Translations under genes and position numbers: made by a program
Notes under the pieces: generated by a model
Told to the model about the DNA's origin: nothing
Databases searched by the model: none
Seen by the model: the letters and a program-made list of their open reading frames with translations, nothing else
Shown here: positions 26,846 to 39,408 of the stretch, one piece after another
Numbering within the stretch: the stretch's first letter is position 1
How the letters are laid out: every line of letters starts with the position of its first letter
Source of the DNA: Fasciolopsis buskii
Lineage: Eukaryota; Platyhelminthes; Trematoda; Plagiorchiida; Fasciolidae
NCBI GenBank assembly: GCA_008360955.1
Contig: LUCM01008723.1
Location: 211,296-275,295 of the forward strand
Direction: 5' to 3'
DNA length: 64,000 nt

Positions 26846-29800
26846 ACTTCTTCGTAAAATTTAGCCTGCCATTTTTGGGCAGTTACTTACAGCGCAAAAA
26901 TTAGCTCCTTATCTAACATTCTTCCTTATCGCTCCATTAGGAATTTCGTCATTTGGGCTAAGAGATTTTTTAAGATTATTGGAGTTAAACACGAGAAAAT
27001 AAAGTGGTTATATTTGACCTTGTCCAGGTACGCGGTTGTCCGGTTTATTCTCAGTCTGGGCAAAATTCGACTGATTTTTGCAGTCAAATCAATGCTCTTA
27101 GTGAGAAGACAACGAATACATAACGTTAACGTTCGTGAAACTAGAATTTCAACACCCGTTAGGTGCGTGTTACTAAAGTTTTCTTTCACGTGTTTGTTTC
27201 AATTGTGTGTAAAGTGAAGAACGCAGAATCCTGGGTGGTTTTCAACAATGTTACTTGAATAGGGAACAAGAACCGTCCTGACATGAAATGGTCACATCAC
27301 TTTGGCAAAATGGTTAATTTCACGTCTACTCTCCTATTACAACTTGGGTTCAGCAACAAACTTGAGTTTGGTTAGAAAATAAAAAATGATTCAAAAATAT
27401 TGCTCTCCGATCACTCTGATTTCAAATTAAGTCACTGAGAACGGTAGAATTAGGAAATTCGTGTTTTTCTGAATTTTCAGCCACGTTTCACTTGTCTCAG
27501 TCAATACGGCAATTTAATTGGCAAATTATGCGATAAGTAACAAAGTGGCACGACGAAGTGATACAATATGTCTTTACATTTACCTTAGGCACCAGAACAC
27601 AACACCTTTACACGTGAACAAAGCTTGTCGGAAGAGTAATTAAGAACAACTGCGCAGTCAGTTGATTTGGCCAAATTTGATCCTTAATTGTTTCCACATC
27701 AGCCGCAACTTTAGACAATTCTGCTTCCGGATTAGAGTTGCCTAAACTGTACACTGTCTTAACTAAGCTCGGTGCTCATATTTACGTTCTTGAATCTCTT
27801 TCATTACAGGAAAGCCGCAAATGACGCACCGCGAAGACCTGACTTTCCGTATTAAGCCACACTGAAAAACTTCCCTTGGCAGAATGACTTGGATTTGCAA
27901 GCTAATATAGGGCAGATAAGAACCACGTAGAATATACGGATGACCGTATCATAGGCGATTTTATTCCATATTCCATCCAAATCGTTGGTTTGCTGGGCCA
28001 AAACCATTCTTTCGCAACAAAGTGTCACATAGGTCGGACAACTCAAAGATTTACAATTAGAACCCCTGGAGGTCAGCTCAGCTGTAATTTGATGCTAATA
28101 AACGGTTATGAACTGATCAAGTCACTTAGGTAAATCAGTTGCCGGAAAATTGCAAAGTTGAACAAATTCATGCGAAAATGAATATTAATTGTACACCAAT
28201 TAGTTGTCAACGATTTCGCACACGTAACAGCATGTCAAATTGGGTAAACTCTAATTTATCGACACCAAAATGAACAAGCAATAAAGACAGAACAATCAAG
28301 CAATCATTGTTAAATACCAGTCCAGTCGGCCGGAAACTGTACTCCGCGTGTGGTCACTAAGGCAAGCTTTTCGTCAAAGCAACCGAAGTTAGTCAGTCTA
28401 GTCAACCTTATCAGAAGAGACCAGCAGAAATCGATACTACACAAGTCGACCTAAATTGTTTGTAGATAAAATTAACCGGACCCCTTGAGTCAGAACTGAG
28501 ACACATTTTTTAAAACCGTCACCTCACCCGGACAAAACGAAAAACAACTTGAGGAATAAATTTGTCCATCTGGTAGGCCGTAACGAACCAAGCAATTCGA
28601 TTTTCGAGGTCAAATGCACAGTAATGTTCTCAAACAAGATCACAATTTACATGCGTAAGGGCTACGAAAATAAAATGTCTCAAAGGTTGTCGTAAATGGG
28701 TCAGTGCGTGAATGAAAATAACCCGCTCTGATCGAGTAAAAAACAAACACTAGACTGCTCTAACACACACCAAGAAGCTTCGAGATTCGAAAATTCCGGA
28801 AATGTATTCCGATCGGCGTTCATGTTCACAAATCGATCAATACTCACAGAAATAATGATGTTTATCTTATGGGAAAAACACTGGCGGTCACTAATGCGAT
28901 TTGTAAAAGAAAACTGAGCCAGTAAGCTGCATGGTAACTGCTTGCATCAGTGCTTCTCTCATCACCCCGCAAACGAAAGCAACAGCAAGACTAACAGTGT
29001 GTTAGGATTAGTAATCGATTAAGTGTTGGACGTTTTTATACCGTGTCGGCTGTACGAAAAATCTACGCAAACTAGTAGTAGTTAAGTTAGTCGAGAATAA
29101 AATATATGCAAAGCCTTCGTTAAATTTCCGTCTGGGAATCACAAGAGGTTTCAGCTGGTGTTCAAGCCGAAATTAATGGACTGAAATATTTTGGAAAACT
29201 CGAGATTAAAATTCGTACTTTCCAGTTGCATGCATTGATTACTACATTTACGAGGCTCAGATATACAAAAATATTCGCTTTTAATCATAGAGACCACATT
29301 ATTAATGCACTTGTTTCAAAGGTAAAACTATGTTGCATGTGGAACTACTGACTAGACCGTCTCTAAAACTGTCTTATCGCAATTCAGTCTCTCCATTCTG
29401 CCTAAACGGCTTTATCAGTGCTTATCTCCCCAAGCCGATCTATTTTTTTCATGTACATCTCCAGTGACTTATTTGTATGACACTTGTCCGTTACTGGACA
29501 TCGCACGATTACAAACAGTATTCGAATAGGTCAGGTGGCTTTTCACGATGAACCGAAACAAGCATTGCCGCAAGTTTATATGTGAATCACGGACACTGTG
29601 CCAATCTAAACTGCGTGTTGGCACCTAGCCAAGGACCTGGGAAAATGGAAGTCCTATGCAACCGCTATCATTTTCTTACTCAGGCAGAATTGTAATGATT
29701 AACCTTTGACTGCAAAATCGCCGCACCGAAGATTTGTAGAACGAAACGCTTACTTGCTTGTTGATAAGGCTCAGTGTTCGCAGTTGTCTGAGATCATATA

Positions 29801-31140
29801 CCACTTCGAATTTTCGACCTTCCGAATATCATCTGCTCACCGAAAATCATGAGAAAAAACAAACGAAACTGTTTTCCACATTCATGTGCCATAACGTTAG
29901 ACATTAAGATAATTCCAGTATTGAGTTTATTTTTTTCTAACCAGTAACTTTTCAAGTGACTAATCAGCTTCCACAGACATTTTGTGCATATTGGTTGGGA
30001 TCACGAGAAACTCGAATTTAAATTTCACACGCATAGGCGAAATCCAATTAACCTCCTGGAAAATCGTAGTCTTGGACACTTTTGTGGTCGTAAATGCTTT
30101 TCCATTTCTGTTCGACTAAATCCAAGCACTCAGTTTCATCTAGTTTTTATTGATTTCAATAAATAACGAAGTACTTCACTGCACAAACATCAATCACAAA
30201 CAAAGAATTTTTCAAATCACAGCATTATCCTACAAACATTATACTATTCTTTAAAACCGGTTAATGAAGCATATTCCTCTAGTCCTGCTTTTATAATTTT
30301 AAATAGTTTAGTATTTTGTAACGTGAGTTAAGTTTATTCTCTTCATAATAGCACTTTTTGTGATCCTTTAGAAAATTGTCCCGGGGCCTTTGAAACCTCG
30401 GAACAGTAAATGTAAACAAAAGTTGTGTTCACGCAGTCTTATCAGACATCAGAAACTGTCAGAATCCGAATTGTTTCAATTGCTCTACTGCGCAAGCACA
30501 TTTCATTCGCAACCGTACCCCCGCCGGAACCTCTGCATTCTAATGAATAACCGGGGTTAGTTGATCACGTATTCAATTTGCGCAGTAGGGAGTAGCAAAT
30601 CATAAAATTCAGACAATCATTATTAAATATGTGTCACCATCTCAGGGGTGAGTTGGTCTGAAAGAACCAGGTTTGCTATCCTTCGAAACGGAGGTGTTCT
30701 ATCGTGATCCAATCTAAATCATTCTAATCTAGACCCGGACACAAACTGAAATTGTTTATGGGGGCAGGCGCCATGATGGAAGCATTAAATCTGGATCTCT
30801 GCACGCTATGTCGAAATGACAAAAAAGTGTTTCCTGAATTGCGTGAATGTAATTTATTACTTCTTTTTTTCGTGTGGGTTTGTGGAGTGGTTTGATAAGG
30901 AATGAAAAGGACTGTGCACGTAGTGTACGGCATTACCGTACAATTTTGCCCGCTTCATAACGTATTACTTATCGTGAAACGGAGGCAAATCTGCCGTTTA
31001 TCTGCAGGAAAATCGTCCAGTTTCTATTCTGCATCGACAAACTGCAGTCACGTCTACTGGCAATCGGCAGTTGCCTCTTTCCAGGAGGTTCTAACCAGAA
31101 TGGCTGAGTCAGTAAGAAAGAAAAGTTCGTCTTCTCACTA
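26846..31140. other. No recognisable gene
   Basis: From about 27.2 to 30 kb even short open frames are sparse, as expected of intergenic or intronic DNA. No RNA gene or repeat was recognised. Confidence 0.45.
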
Positions 31141-31460
31141 GAATCTCATTTGGATCGATAGGAACGTGAATGGATCATAAGTCGATAAAAGAATCACGTG
31201 GTGATTCATCACCTTTCTGAAGGGTAATCTTGCCTGACCGACGAAAATCCTCTAACGAATCGATATGCGACTCTAAAATGGACTTATCATTCATTCATGC
31301 TCCCAACGATTCAAATGAGATTAAAGTGATAAACTAAGAGAGGAGAGCACCAGTATATGGAAGGTTGCACAGGAGAGTACCGGGTACGCATACCTGAGGA
31401 ATAGCAATAACCGCGAAACCGGTCGTGTGTTGTCGGGGAAGTTTTATTCATCCATCCGTA
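31141..31460 (-). repeat. Interspersed repeat, copy B (inverted relative to copy A)
   Basis: This is the reverse complement of 599-919 with the same end points and about 17 mismatches. Positions 31141-31323 are the foldback half, here with one terminal repeat degraded (GAATCTCATTTGGAT in place of TAATCTCATTTGAAT). Positions 31324-31460 are the unique half, containing the CCGGGTACGCATACCTG block shared with the old fragment near 26.8 kb. TA dinucleotides lie at or next to most of the ends, which could reflect a TA target site, but the duplication is not clean. Confidence 0.85.
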
Positions 31461-34400
31461 TGTCACTGAGGAAAAAAGAAAAAGCAAATCTCGTCTTATT
31501 AACCTCTCAGGCGACGAGCGTCACAATAACAGTTTTCAATCCAACACGCAAAAGCAAAAAAGACAAAATACTTGAGTTTGAATTTATGTAAGTCAGATGA
31601 AAGTGACTAAGCTGTCTGTTGACAAACCGTAACTTTGGTGTTATTCAGCCAATTTATATCCCAGAAATTCAGCCGATATCCCACCTTTGCCATCACCCAT
31701 GTATCTCATCCGCAACGCTTTGTCGTCCTTTTAAGAAAAGCAAATACTGATTCATTTGTAAACACTAGTAATGAACAAATCTACCACTGTTCTCTTCAAC
31801 AGTTTTGGCCATTTTCATGTAGCATCCAGTTGTTTGAGTCTGAAATCACTTTCAGCCCACGCCAGAAAATTTGTCACCTCTGACGGTAATAACTGATGAA
31901 TGATCTTCTGGACCACTAGTGTTGTTCTTTGTTTCTAAAAGCGTTGACTAACTGGGATCAACATCGATGATCGGATACACGTCTACGAAATGCATGCACA
32001 AGCATCTCGTCCGACGAGGGATAAAACAATTCATTTGGAGTGCTCTCGTCAGTTTTAAAAAGATAGCTTCAAATAAAGCAAATCAATATGAAATAAGGGG
32101 TTCCGTTTTCACAAACGGATATCGCCTTAGTTCTGACGAACTACCCAGAGATACAAATTAGGCTGCGATTTCAAAATATATTCAGTAAGTCTGAATTTTG
32201 TTATTAGTTTTTCTTTACCAAAAACGGCATTCCTAACGGGATGGTGGAATTTCCATGTAAATTGGATAGATCGAAACTAGCAGTTTCTGTTCAAGGTGAC
32301 GGGTCAAGACCAACAAGGCAATCTATCACATTTACCGGTGGCTTGAATGCTGCAATGTCCGAACAATGGAACCTAACTCGCCGATTTGAAGATTGTTCAT
32401 ATCGCGCTTTTTTCTTATTGATTTAGACTTTCTTCCTCAAAATCTAGCGTGAAAAACGACTAAAACCGCTTGTTTTAATTGTTGTTTAGTGGGCATTCCT
32501 TACGTTTGAAACAGGCTTGAGCAAAATATAACAGTAAGAAGTTAGTTTTAGTTGCTTCAAATGATATTAAGCGAATGGAAAATTAACAGTCACCGAATGT
32601 AGCTTGTTCGTTATTCATCAGGTGTGACAATAATATGGACACATCTGACTGTCTGCCTCCCCTTTCGTGGTTTATAAATCGCTCACCGTGCAACAAAACT
32701 GCGCAAAGCCTAAAGGTGGTGCGCATAATTTTGCTGACGATAAATTTAGTGATCATAGCAATAAGACGTCTTCTGATATTTGAAAAAATGGAAAGCAAAG
32801 CAGCGATTCAATTCTTAAAGGAAAGGTTTTCATAGTTGGTCATTGTTGCTGGCACAAAAATGCTGATTGTTGTCTGTCAGATGCAAACAACATTTTATGC
32901 TTCGATGGTGATATCATGCAGCCAGTAATTCAACTGCCGACTGAATCCTGCCAAGCACAGGCATATCGATTTATTACCAACATAAATCGTGTTTCCAATG
33001 CGCCAACCATTGTCTTCCAGACTTAATTCTACTTAATCAAGGTAGCAACTTGTGTTACAAACCCTGTTTATTGTCTCCCGTTTGAGTAGTTTCATCCGGA
33101 TGGATTGACGTGCTCCCGCAAAGGTGCTATTAATAATGCCCTTAAATATTTATCTGTTCACTAAATTTTTGACAATATGGCCCATCAGCTACTGGGACAA
33201 TGCTACACACGGTTTGAGGTTTAGTTGTTAACCTTAAGTATCTCTCGTATGCGCAGTGTTTTACCAGATATGGTATAAAATATAAGCTACGCTGGATGTT
33301 TGCAATACTGCTCCTTAGGACCAATTACCATGCAGTTCTTTTGTCGAGTTCATCGATGCGGGCTTTTTGACGAACTAATACTTCTTATGTAGTTTACCCT
33401 AAGCACATCGCACGAAACGTTTACTTGGCGAGCAAGCGGTTATTTTATGATTGTACGTACAAACTTTCACTCTCTGACACCAGATTTCATTAATGCTAAA
33501 TAGCTGATTTTCTTAGATCCACACCGGTTCCCCTGAGAACCCAATTTTCTGTTCTAATGTGGCCTAGGGGTGCACGGTCATAAGTAGTACGAGCTTCCTT
33601 CGTTGTGCATTACAGGGAACACGTTGTAGCGAACAATGAAAAGACCTAAGCTGTTGATGTTCAAGGGAATAAAGTAGATAAATGTCCCAAAGGTTAGATA
33701 GTCTCACTTCGTCAGTCCCAATGATTGATATCAGTCTGCCTCCGTTCACCTAAATATCGTTTGGAAGCAATCTCCTCGTAAGTCCATTAGCATACAGTAG
33801 TTCAATTTCCGAAACCCATATGATGTTGTTGGCTATGAATGGTATGGGATTTGTAGCCCAAATAAGTAGTTTCATTGCTTTTTTGAGACTTTAATATTGC
33901 CTATCAAACAATTTTAATGACATTTATCAGTAACTTTCGTAAACGATCCCTTAACCTCTCAGTTCGGATGTCAGAAGAGAACTGACCTGAAATTTGTGCT
34001 CAAATGAGATCGATCGGGTTTCGTGGATTCATATTTTCCAATTAATTTTTGCTGACCCTTTGAAAAACCGTTTTATTTCGCTGATGTTTTTCTTGATATT
34101 TGACGGTAGATAAAAGCACTGGTCATGTTATTTCGGTTCTGTCTATAAATGAATGGTATAAGTCAGCTAAGGTATCTTTGAATATTGCCAGGACTCATGG
34201 TACAATGCACCTGACAACTAGAGTTGAGTAAGCCAAAATCAGCTGGCCCTCTTTTCGAGAAATAAGGGTAGGCTTCAGTAATTTTGTCTTTAATTTAGGA
34301 AGCGCTTGATGGGTTCCAGAAAAGATGACCAGGTAGTTGTCGTCACTAGATTATTGAATCAAGTATCCTCGGATCGACCAAATTACCCGAGTGCTGAACG

Positions 34401-37400
34401 TATAGGTAAAACAATGTCTCTCACTGTCAAAAGTTTATTTCCTCAGCTGTGATATCAGTTAGCCAATCAACCCACATTCAGTGAACCAGCAGATGCAAAC
34501 CATTGTTTGAAATGCACTGGTAGAAATTCTTGAAAATCGATCCTTCGTGAACTCTCGTGTCATAAATTCTCCTTATGTGAAATAAATAGTTGACCATCAT
34601 CAAAGCCGATCAAAGGATCCGTGAAATTGACCGTAACTAAATTAAGATCAATAAGTATCATGTAGTAGTCATAGTAATTGTTGTCGGCAAACAGTTAGTG
34701 ATCAGATCTTCCAAGCAGTAGTCAGCTGAGCCACGTGATCACCAATCACTAAAAATGTTCCTGCAAGTAATAAACTGCCCACAAAAGGGAAGTTCAGTCT
34801 TTTGAATTGACGCTTTGGTGCATTAAGTCCATGGAAGAGTGGCCTAATTCTTAGAAGTCCTAAAATGATATGTGCTAGTGGTGTTCAGTGCCAGAAAACC
34901 ACTGACTACCTAATGATTTAGCATTTGTGGAAGATTTGATACGATACTTCGAATAAGTTACCAACATCCATCTTAAAACTGGAAATCTTAGTAGCACTGT
35001 ACAGCTGTTTCACTCTTGTGGGGAGTTACCTGTGGTGCACACCAATCGAGCCAGAACTGGGACGCAGTCTTCGGATTAATAATCGTGAGTCAAACTGCTT
35101 AGCCGTTACTCTAACCTCGTTTATTCTAAAAGGTTCATCGAACATCAATACTTTGGATATAGTGTCTATATCTTTTATTGGGATTCTGTTTGATCCCCTC
35201 TAAGGAGAATCCGTTGAATACATGTTGGCTGGTCTACTGAAACTGCTGGGCAGTGGTCTGCATTTCTCATGCGTAAATCACGCTGACATAGTTGTCACAA
35301 TAACAGTATTTTTTAATACGTTGTTGCTGTATTTTGCCCAACCTGTTAATGTTGCCATTTAATGGGCCTGATTGACTTGGCGCGTTTGCCTAGATTTCAA
35401 AAGGATTTATTATTGTTAATGAATCAATTTATTTTGTGTGAGAAAGAATTACACTTAACCAGTCGTTTGTAGTCCATCCGTAGTTTATGCAACATGCAAA
35501 TTGGTGAGGTTTGTACGCTTGATTCCAAAGAAGGGTTTATGCTCCACCTAGAGGCGTGCGGATAACGCAAGCTGGTGTTAAAGAAGCATGAATTCATTCG
35601 ACCAAACTCAAATTTTCCGCCAATCTAAAAGCTCAAAGGACGGACATACCGTTTCCAAACAAATCTAACATCATTCTGAAAATTTTCGGTAACCTTGCAC
35701 GTAGTGGCCTCAAAATTTAGACCCATTATTCTAAATCCGTAATTATTACGACAAATGCACTCGAAAATGAGCATTGGTAGGCTGATACATCCGACGACTG
35801 TTCGTAAGAAAGTCGTAAGGCTACGTTTTATTTGTTCCAGTCAATACAATCTTTTGCTCCAAATAAGAACGCCATCACAGGTAGCCCGATAAATAACTGC
35901 CATTGAAACCTACGGAACAAGCCACAGTGACAATCTAGGGATTATTAAAGATGTGTATTAGTAGACAGCATAACTGTCTAGGGTTTGATATAGGTAGGTG
36001 ACTCAAAAGTTTCAGCTTTCCTTTTTTATTCCCTGTGATTTTATTGTTTGCTTCTTTTGTTAATAAAATGACATAGTTTTATCAATGCAAGAAGGGCGTC
36101 GCAATCAACCCAGGAAACCGTCGACGGAAAGTCCACGAAATTCTGGATAAAATGAAGTTTTCATAGCAACCCAAACACTCATTAGAAGTATTTCTGGAAT
36201 GTCGTGAATTCCATTGCATGAAGGTCTTTATGCAAACCATTGACCATACTCTGAAGAAGTAAATTAGGTAAAGTTTGATCTTAGCAAACGAGCGGCCCTC
36301 AAGTCAAAATAAACGAGAATGACTAAAGTGAACCTTGTTCTCTCTTGCTCACTGGCACATCTTGGATCGTCGAAATTATTTGAGGACGTGGTAGAAACAG
36401 TCCTCCTTAAAGGAACAAGTTCATGAATGAAACAAATGCCAAATTTTATCTTTGCATTAGGTTGAAACAGACCGCAGTTTTGTACAGTGATATACCATTC
36501 AGTCTAATCTGGTCATAACATCACTTGAATTAATCTCCTAATCCCCATCAAGCACACTTGATAATTTGGAACCACCATTGGAACGGAAAGTTTTAAAAAT
36601 AAGAAAGATTTTTCACTGTGTTAAGGCCTCCGCCATTTTGGGAACAGAACTTTTGTGATTATAATCACTTTGGAGTGTAGGTCGTCAAATTGCTAAAAAT
36701 ACCCTTTTACATAGATTCCGAAAATCCGAAAGTTTGTGATATTGGATAACATCACTGAGTGCAATTATACAAGTTGCAAATTAGTATCGTGAAAGCTCAG
36801 GTTATGGTGTTAGAGGGTTCCCAAAAGACGGCAATCTCTTGCCAGATGGCAACCTCTGATTTTTAAACTGTCAGACCCACAACAACCGGTGGATCGAACA
36901 CTGGGGAAACAGTGTACACTTGTGATCGAATCCAAAGAGTTGGAACGGGACATCTGCATACAAGATCGTGAGATCAGAAATAAGAGGTAAGAATGCAATA
37001 TTCAGGAATTGAGCTTCATTCAGAAAACAGTCATTTGCTTTACAGCAACAACAATACGTTGCAGACTACCATTCTTGACATAAACATGAATACAAAAACT
37101 AACTTTTAAAACCATTCGAAAAACACAGGTCACATAAATTTAAGCCCAGAGTATACAAACGCCTGAAAGTTAGCCAACTCTGTCATCGAATGGATATTTT
37201 CTACGTTGTCCGACTACTTTTGATACTCCAGCCTCAGAGCACACATTTCACGATCTACGGTCAATCTCGCATTAGTTTTACAAACTTGCCTTGAGAAAGA
37301 CTACCCACGGTTGTTGAAACGTTGGCGCATTACATCTACAACAATTAGAGGATTCCGTTGGAAATCTATGCGCGGGAATACAAATTGTGCCGTTTACCTG

Positions 37401-37606
37401 AACCAAGGGATGGTGAAAATCTTGGTACACCAACCATACAAAAAACGAACGCAAAAGCAGAATACACGTATAGGATGCATCTACCAGATAAGATATAAAA
37501 CATCAACGCGAAAGATGCGCAGTTTTGACGATGTGATGTCTTGAGTAGGTGCTTTGGGTTTCCGTTCACCCACGACTAGTAATTCTGCAGTAATCCTCTG
37601 GTCTTT
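31461..37606. other. No recognisable gene
   Basis: Open frames here are short (up to 82 codons, for example 31635-31883) and carry no recognised motif. Nothing repeat-like or RNA-like was found. Confidence 0.4.
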
Positions 37607-38089
37607 TTGTACTACTCCGTTAAACGATATCTGCGTCTGAGGTTTGCAACATTGATGGCGTGGTGCAAGCAGCCTCCGGAAACCAGTGGTTTCGGTGCAT
37701 CGGAAAGTATCACACAACAAAAAACGGGAATGACGGAAAACAAGCTTACAAACAGTATGAAAATCGAATGTAATTTTTCCCATACTTGCTTATGGTCCAT
37801 ACTTCCCAAATTAATGTATAATAAAGAACACACTTCAACTCACTTATTGCTAATGCGTCCAAACATTAAATTTTCACATATTGTTGACCTATGGAAAAAT
37901 GGTGGATCAACCAGTGGATATATCAATGCGAAAGCAGAACATAAATTACCAATAACTTACTCACAATTATTCTATTCTCTCTGGCTCAAATCCCAATTTA
38001 TCGAAATATGTCGGACTTCTGTCGACGTTTTCTCGGTCTGCTACCCGTTGATCTTTCTTTCATTAAAACGGAACCAAACACTAGAGTAG
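37607..38089 (+). other. Longest open frame of the window, unrecognised
   Basis: The frame is open for 160 codons but does not begin with ATG in the listed frame; internal Met codons follow. The predicted chain is basic and Ser/Thr/Lys-rich with no membrane segment. It ends just before the LINE-derived block, yet does not match the endonuclease that should precede that block. By rough estimate a frame of this length has about a one-in-four chance of appearing in random DNA of this size and composition. It may be an unknown transposon ORF, an exon or noise; no function is proposed. Confidence 0.2.
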
Positions 38090-38109
38090 ATTCCATCAAA
38101 CACAGGAAT

Positions 38110-38263
38110 TATTCTTGACTGATAATTGATCTTCAGATGGTCGTCTCACATTTCCAGTTGTCTAAACATCCTTGGAAGGCTAATATTCTAAATAAAAACA
38201 GTGCGGCATTTCCGGGTTAAACGAAACATTGCCTTCCTGTTTGTTTACCAATGAGTGTTCCTT
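38110..38263 (+). pseudogene. Possible LINE endonuclease tail upstream of copy 2
   Basis: One frame reads MVVSHFQLSKHPWKANILNK near 38136. It resembles the post-SDH segment of CR1/Jockey endonucleases, where a Trp-Lys-Ala-(D/N) block follows the catalytic His. Stops interrupt it on both sides. The nucleotide sequence is not alignable with the matching part of the 17-kb copy, so the two loci diverge sharply here although they are about 97% identical immediately downstream. Confidence 0.35.
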
Positions 38264-38523
38264 GTTCTCCTTTATTGTTCCCTTGTCACTTATGTTGCTT
38301 TATTAAAAAGACTTCAAAACTCTTCGTCCTGGTTCGTCTATTATCAATGGTGCATCCTGCATACCACTGAAAATACTCCGCACTAAGCTGTGTAATGTGC
38401 ATCTATACCCGCATGAAAAATTTGCACATAAATTTCTTTCGGGTCCATCCCGTTCCTTAAACAACAATCTTTCTGAATACCATTATCAGGCAAGGACACA
38501 TTCTACTCACCACTTCATATCTT
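38264..38523 (+). repeat. LINE-derived fragment, copy 2
   Basis: It is the same 260 bases as 17719-17978 with about eight substitutions, no gap, same orientation. After 38523 the two loci share nothing obvious. The reading frame has the same stop as copy 1. Confidence 0.8.
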
Positions 38524-39019
38524 CTAGCATAAATATCTACAGGAACTCGACTGTCTCCTAACTAGCCCAAATTATCACCAATCGGGAGCATAACGTGACT
38601 GAATTTCTACACCATCTTCCGTGAACTTAAGTTGGTTTGGTACGGTGGTAACAAGCAGGATGGTCCTAACCTTGCCTTTTTTGTCTGGACAACTAGCAAT
38701 CCTGTTTGTGACAGTATGAAGAGAAATGTATTTTTATACGCATGACTATTTAGGGTTGTGGATCTCAGCAATAAACTAGCATAAAAAGCTACACATTGTC
38801 AGTCAGAAGAGAGGATACTGTAAAAAAAGAAGTAGCAAGGATTCAGAGTCTCGAGTGAACGCGATGTTAACTGTTTGGAATGCCTTCGTGGTTCAGTCAT
38901 GTGATGCGTTTGTAAAGAATGATTAGAAAACTCATTTTCGTTGTTGGGACTCACTGTCAGAACTAACAGGACTGATATAATCGTAAATCACTATATGGCT
39001 CACAATAAAATTTGCGTTC
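38524..39019. other. No recognisable gene
   Basis: No conserved motif was seen. A retroviral-type aspartic protease, expected upstream of the BEL/Pao remnant, could not be identified (no D-T/S-G motif in a sensible frame). Confidence 0.4.
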
Positions 39020-39408
39020 ACAGGATCCATAAATTTCGTCCGTCTATTTGGCACTGTTCTGCACAACGTAGACGTTATTCGTAACATTCCCCAGTGGGGT
39101 CTTATGAAATGCAGAAATTTCATTCCTATCAGTATCTGATCATACAGACGGCGCGGATTTTCGAAATTTTCTGGTCAAAACAACAATCACTTAAAGCACC
39201 GTTTGGTGGTGGTTTAGGCTGGACTCTGACAGGAATATTTATTAGCCATAAACAAACAGTTCCGAACCCCGGAAACTACAATAGTGGCTTTTCGATGGGA
39301 AACTCAAAAACCTTCCTTAGTTATTTTTGTTTATATGATCTACTACCATCTGTGACTGAGTGTTGTAACGAGTATCCAGTGGTACGCAGATATCCAAAGC
39401 TGTCATAG
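39020..39408 (+). pseudogene. BEL/Pao LTR retrotransposon pol fragment
   Basis: The frame 39094-39408 is open for 104 codons and resembles the stretch between protease and reverse transcriptase of BEL/Pao polyproteins. It reads YLIIQTARIFEIF, where the family has a D-L-L-I-G-x-D block, then LKAPFGGGLGWTLTG, the family's R-T-x-L-G-W-x-(L/V)-x-G signature, then HKQTVPNPGNYNSGFSM and a LPSVTECCNEYP segment where BEL elements carry the linker toward RT. Upstream, near 39073, a second frame gives IRNIPQWGL, recalling the H-L-R-x-I-P block, so a frameshift lies near 39110-39135. No RT catalytic motif, integrase or LTR was found, so this is an isolated fragment. The call rests mainly on LGWTLTG and its context. 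Confidence 0.55.

Noticed and set aside
37950..38060. SDFCRRFLGLL in a second frame as a Gypsy retrotransposon RT/RNase H joint
   Set aside because: The match is confined to a few residues, the family's following N-F-Y-R-R-F block is absent, and no other Gypsy motif lies nearby.
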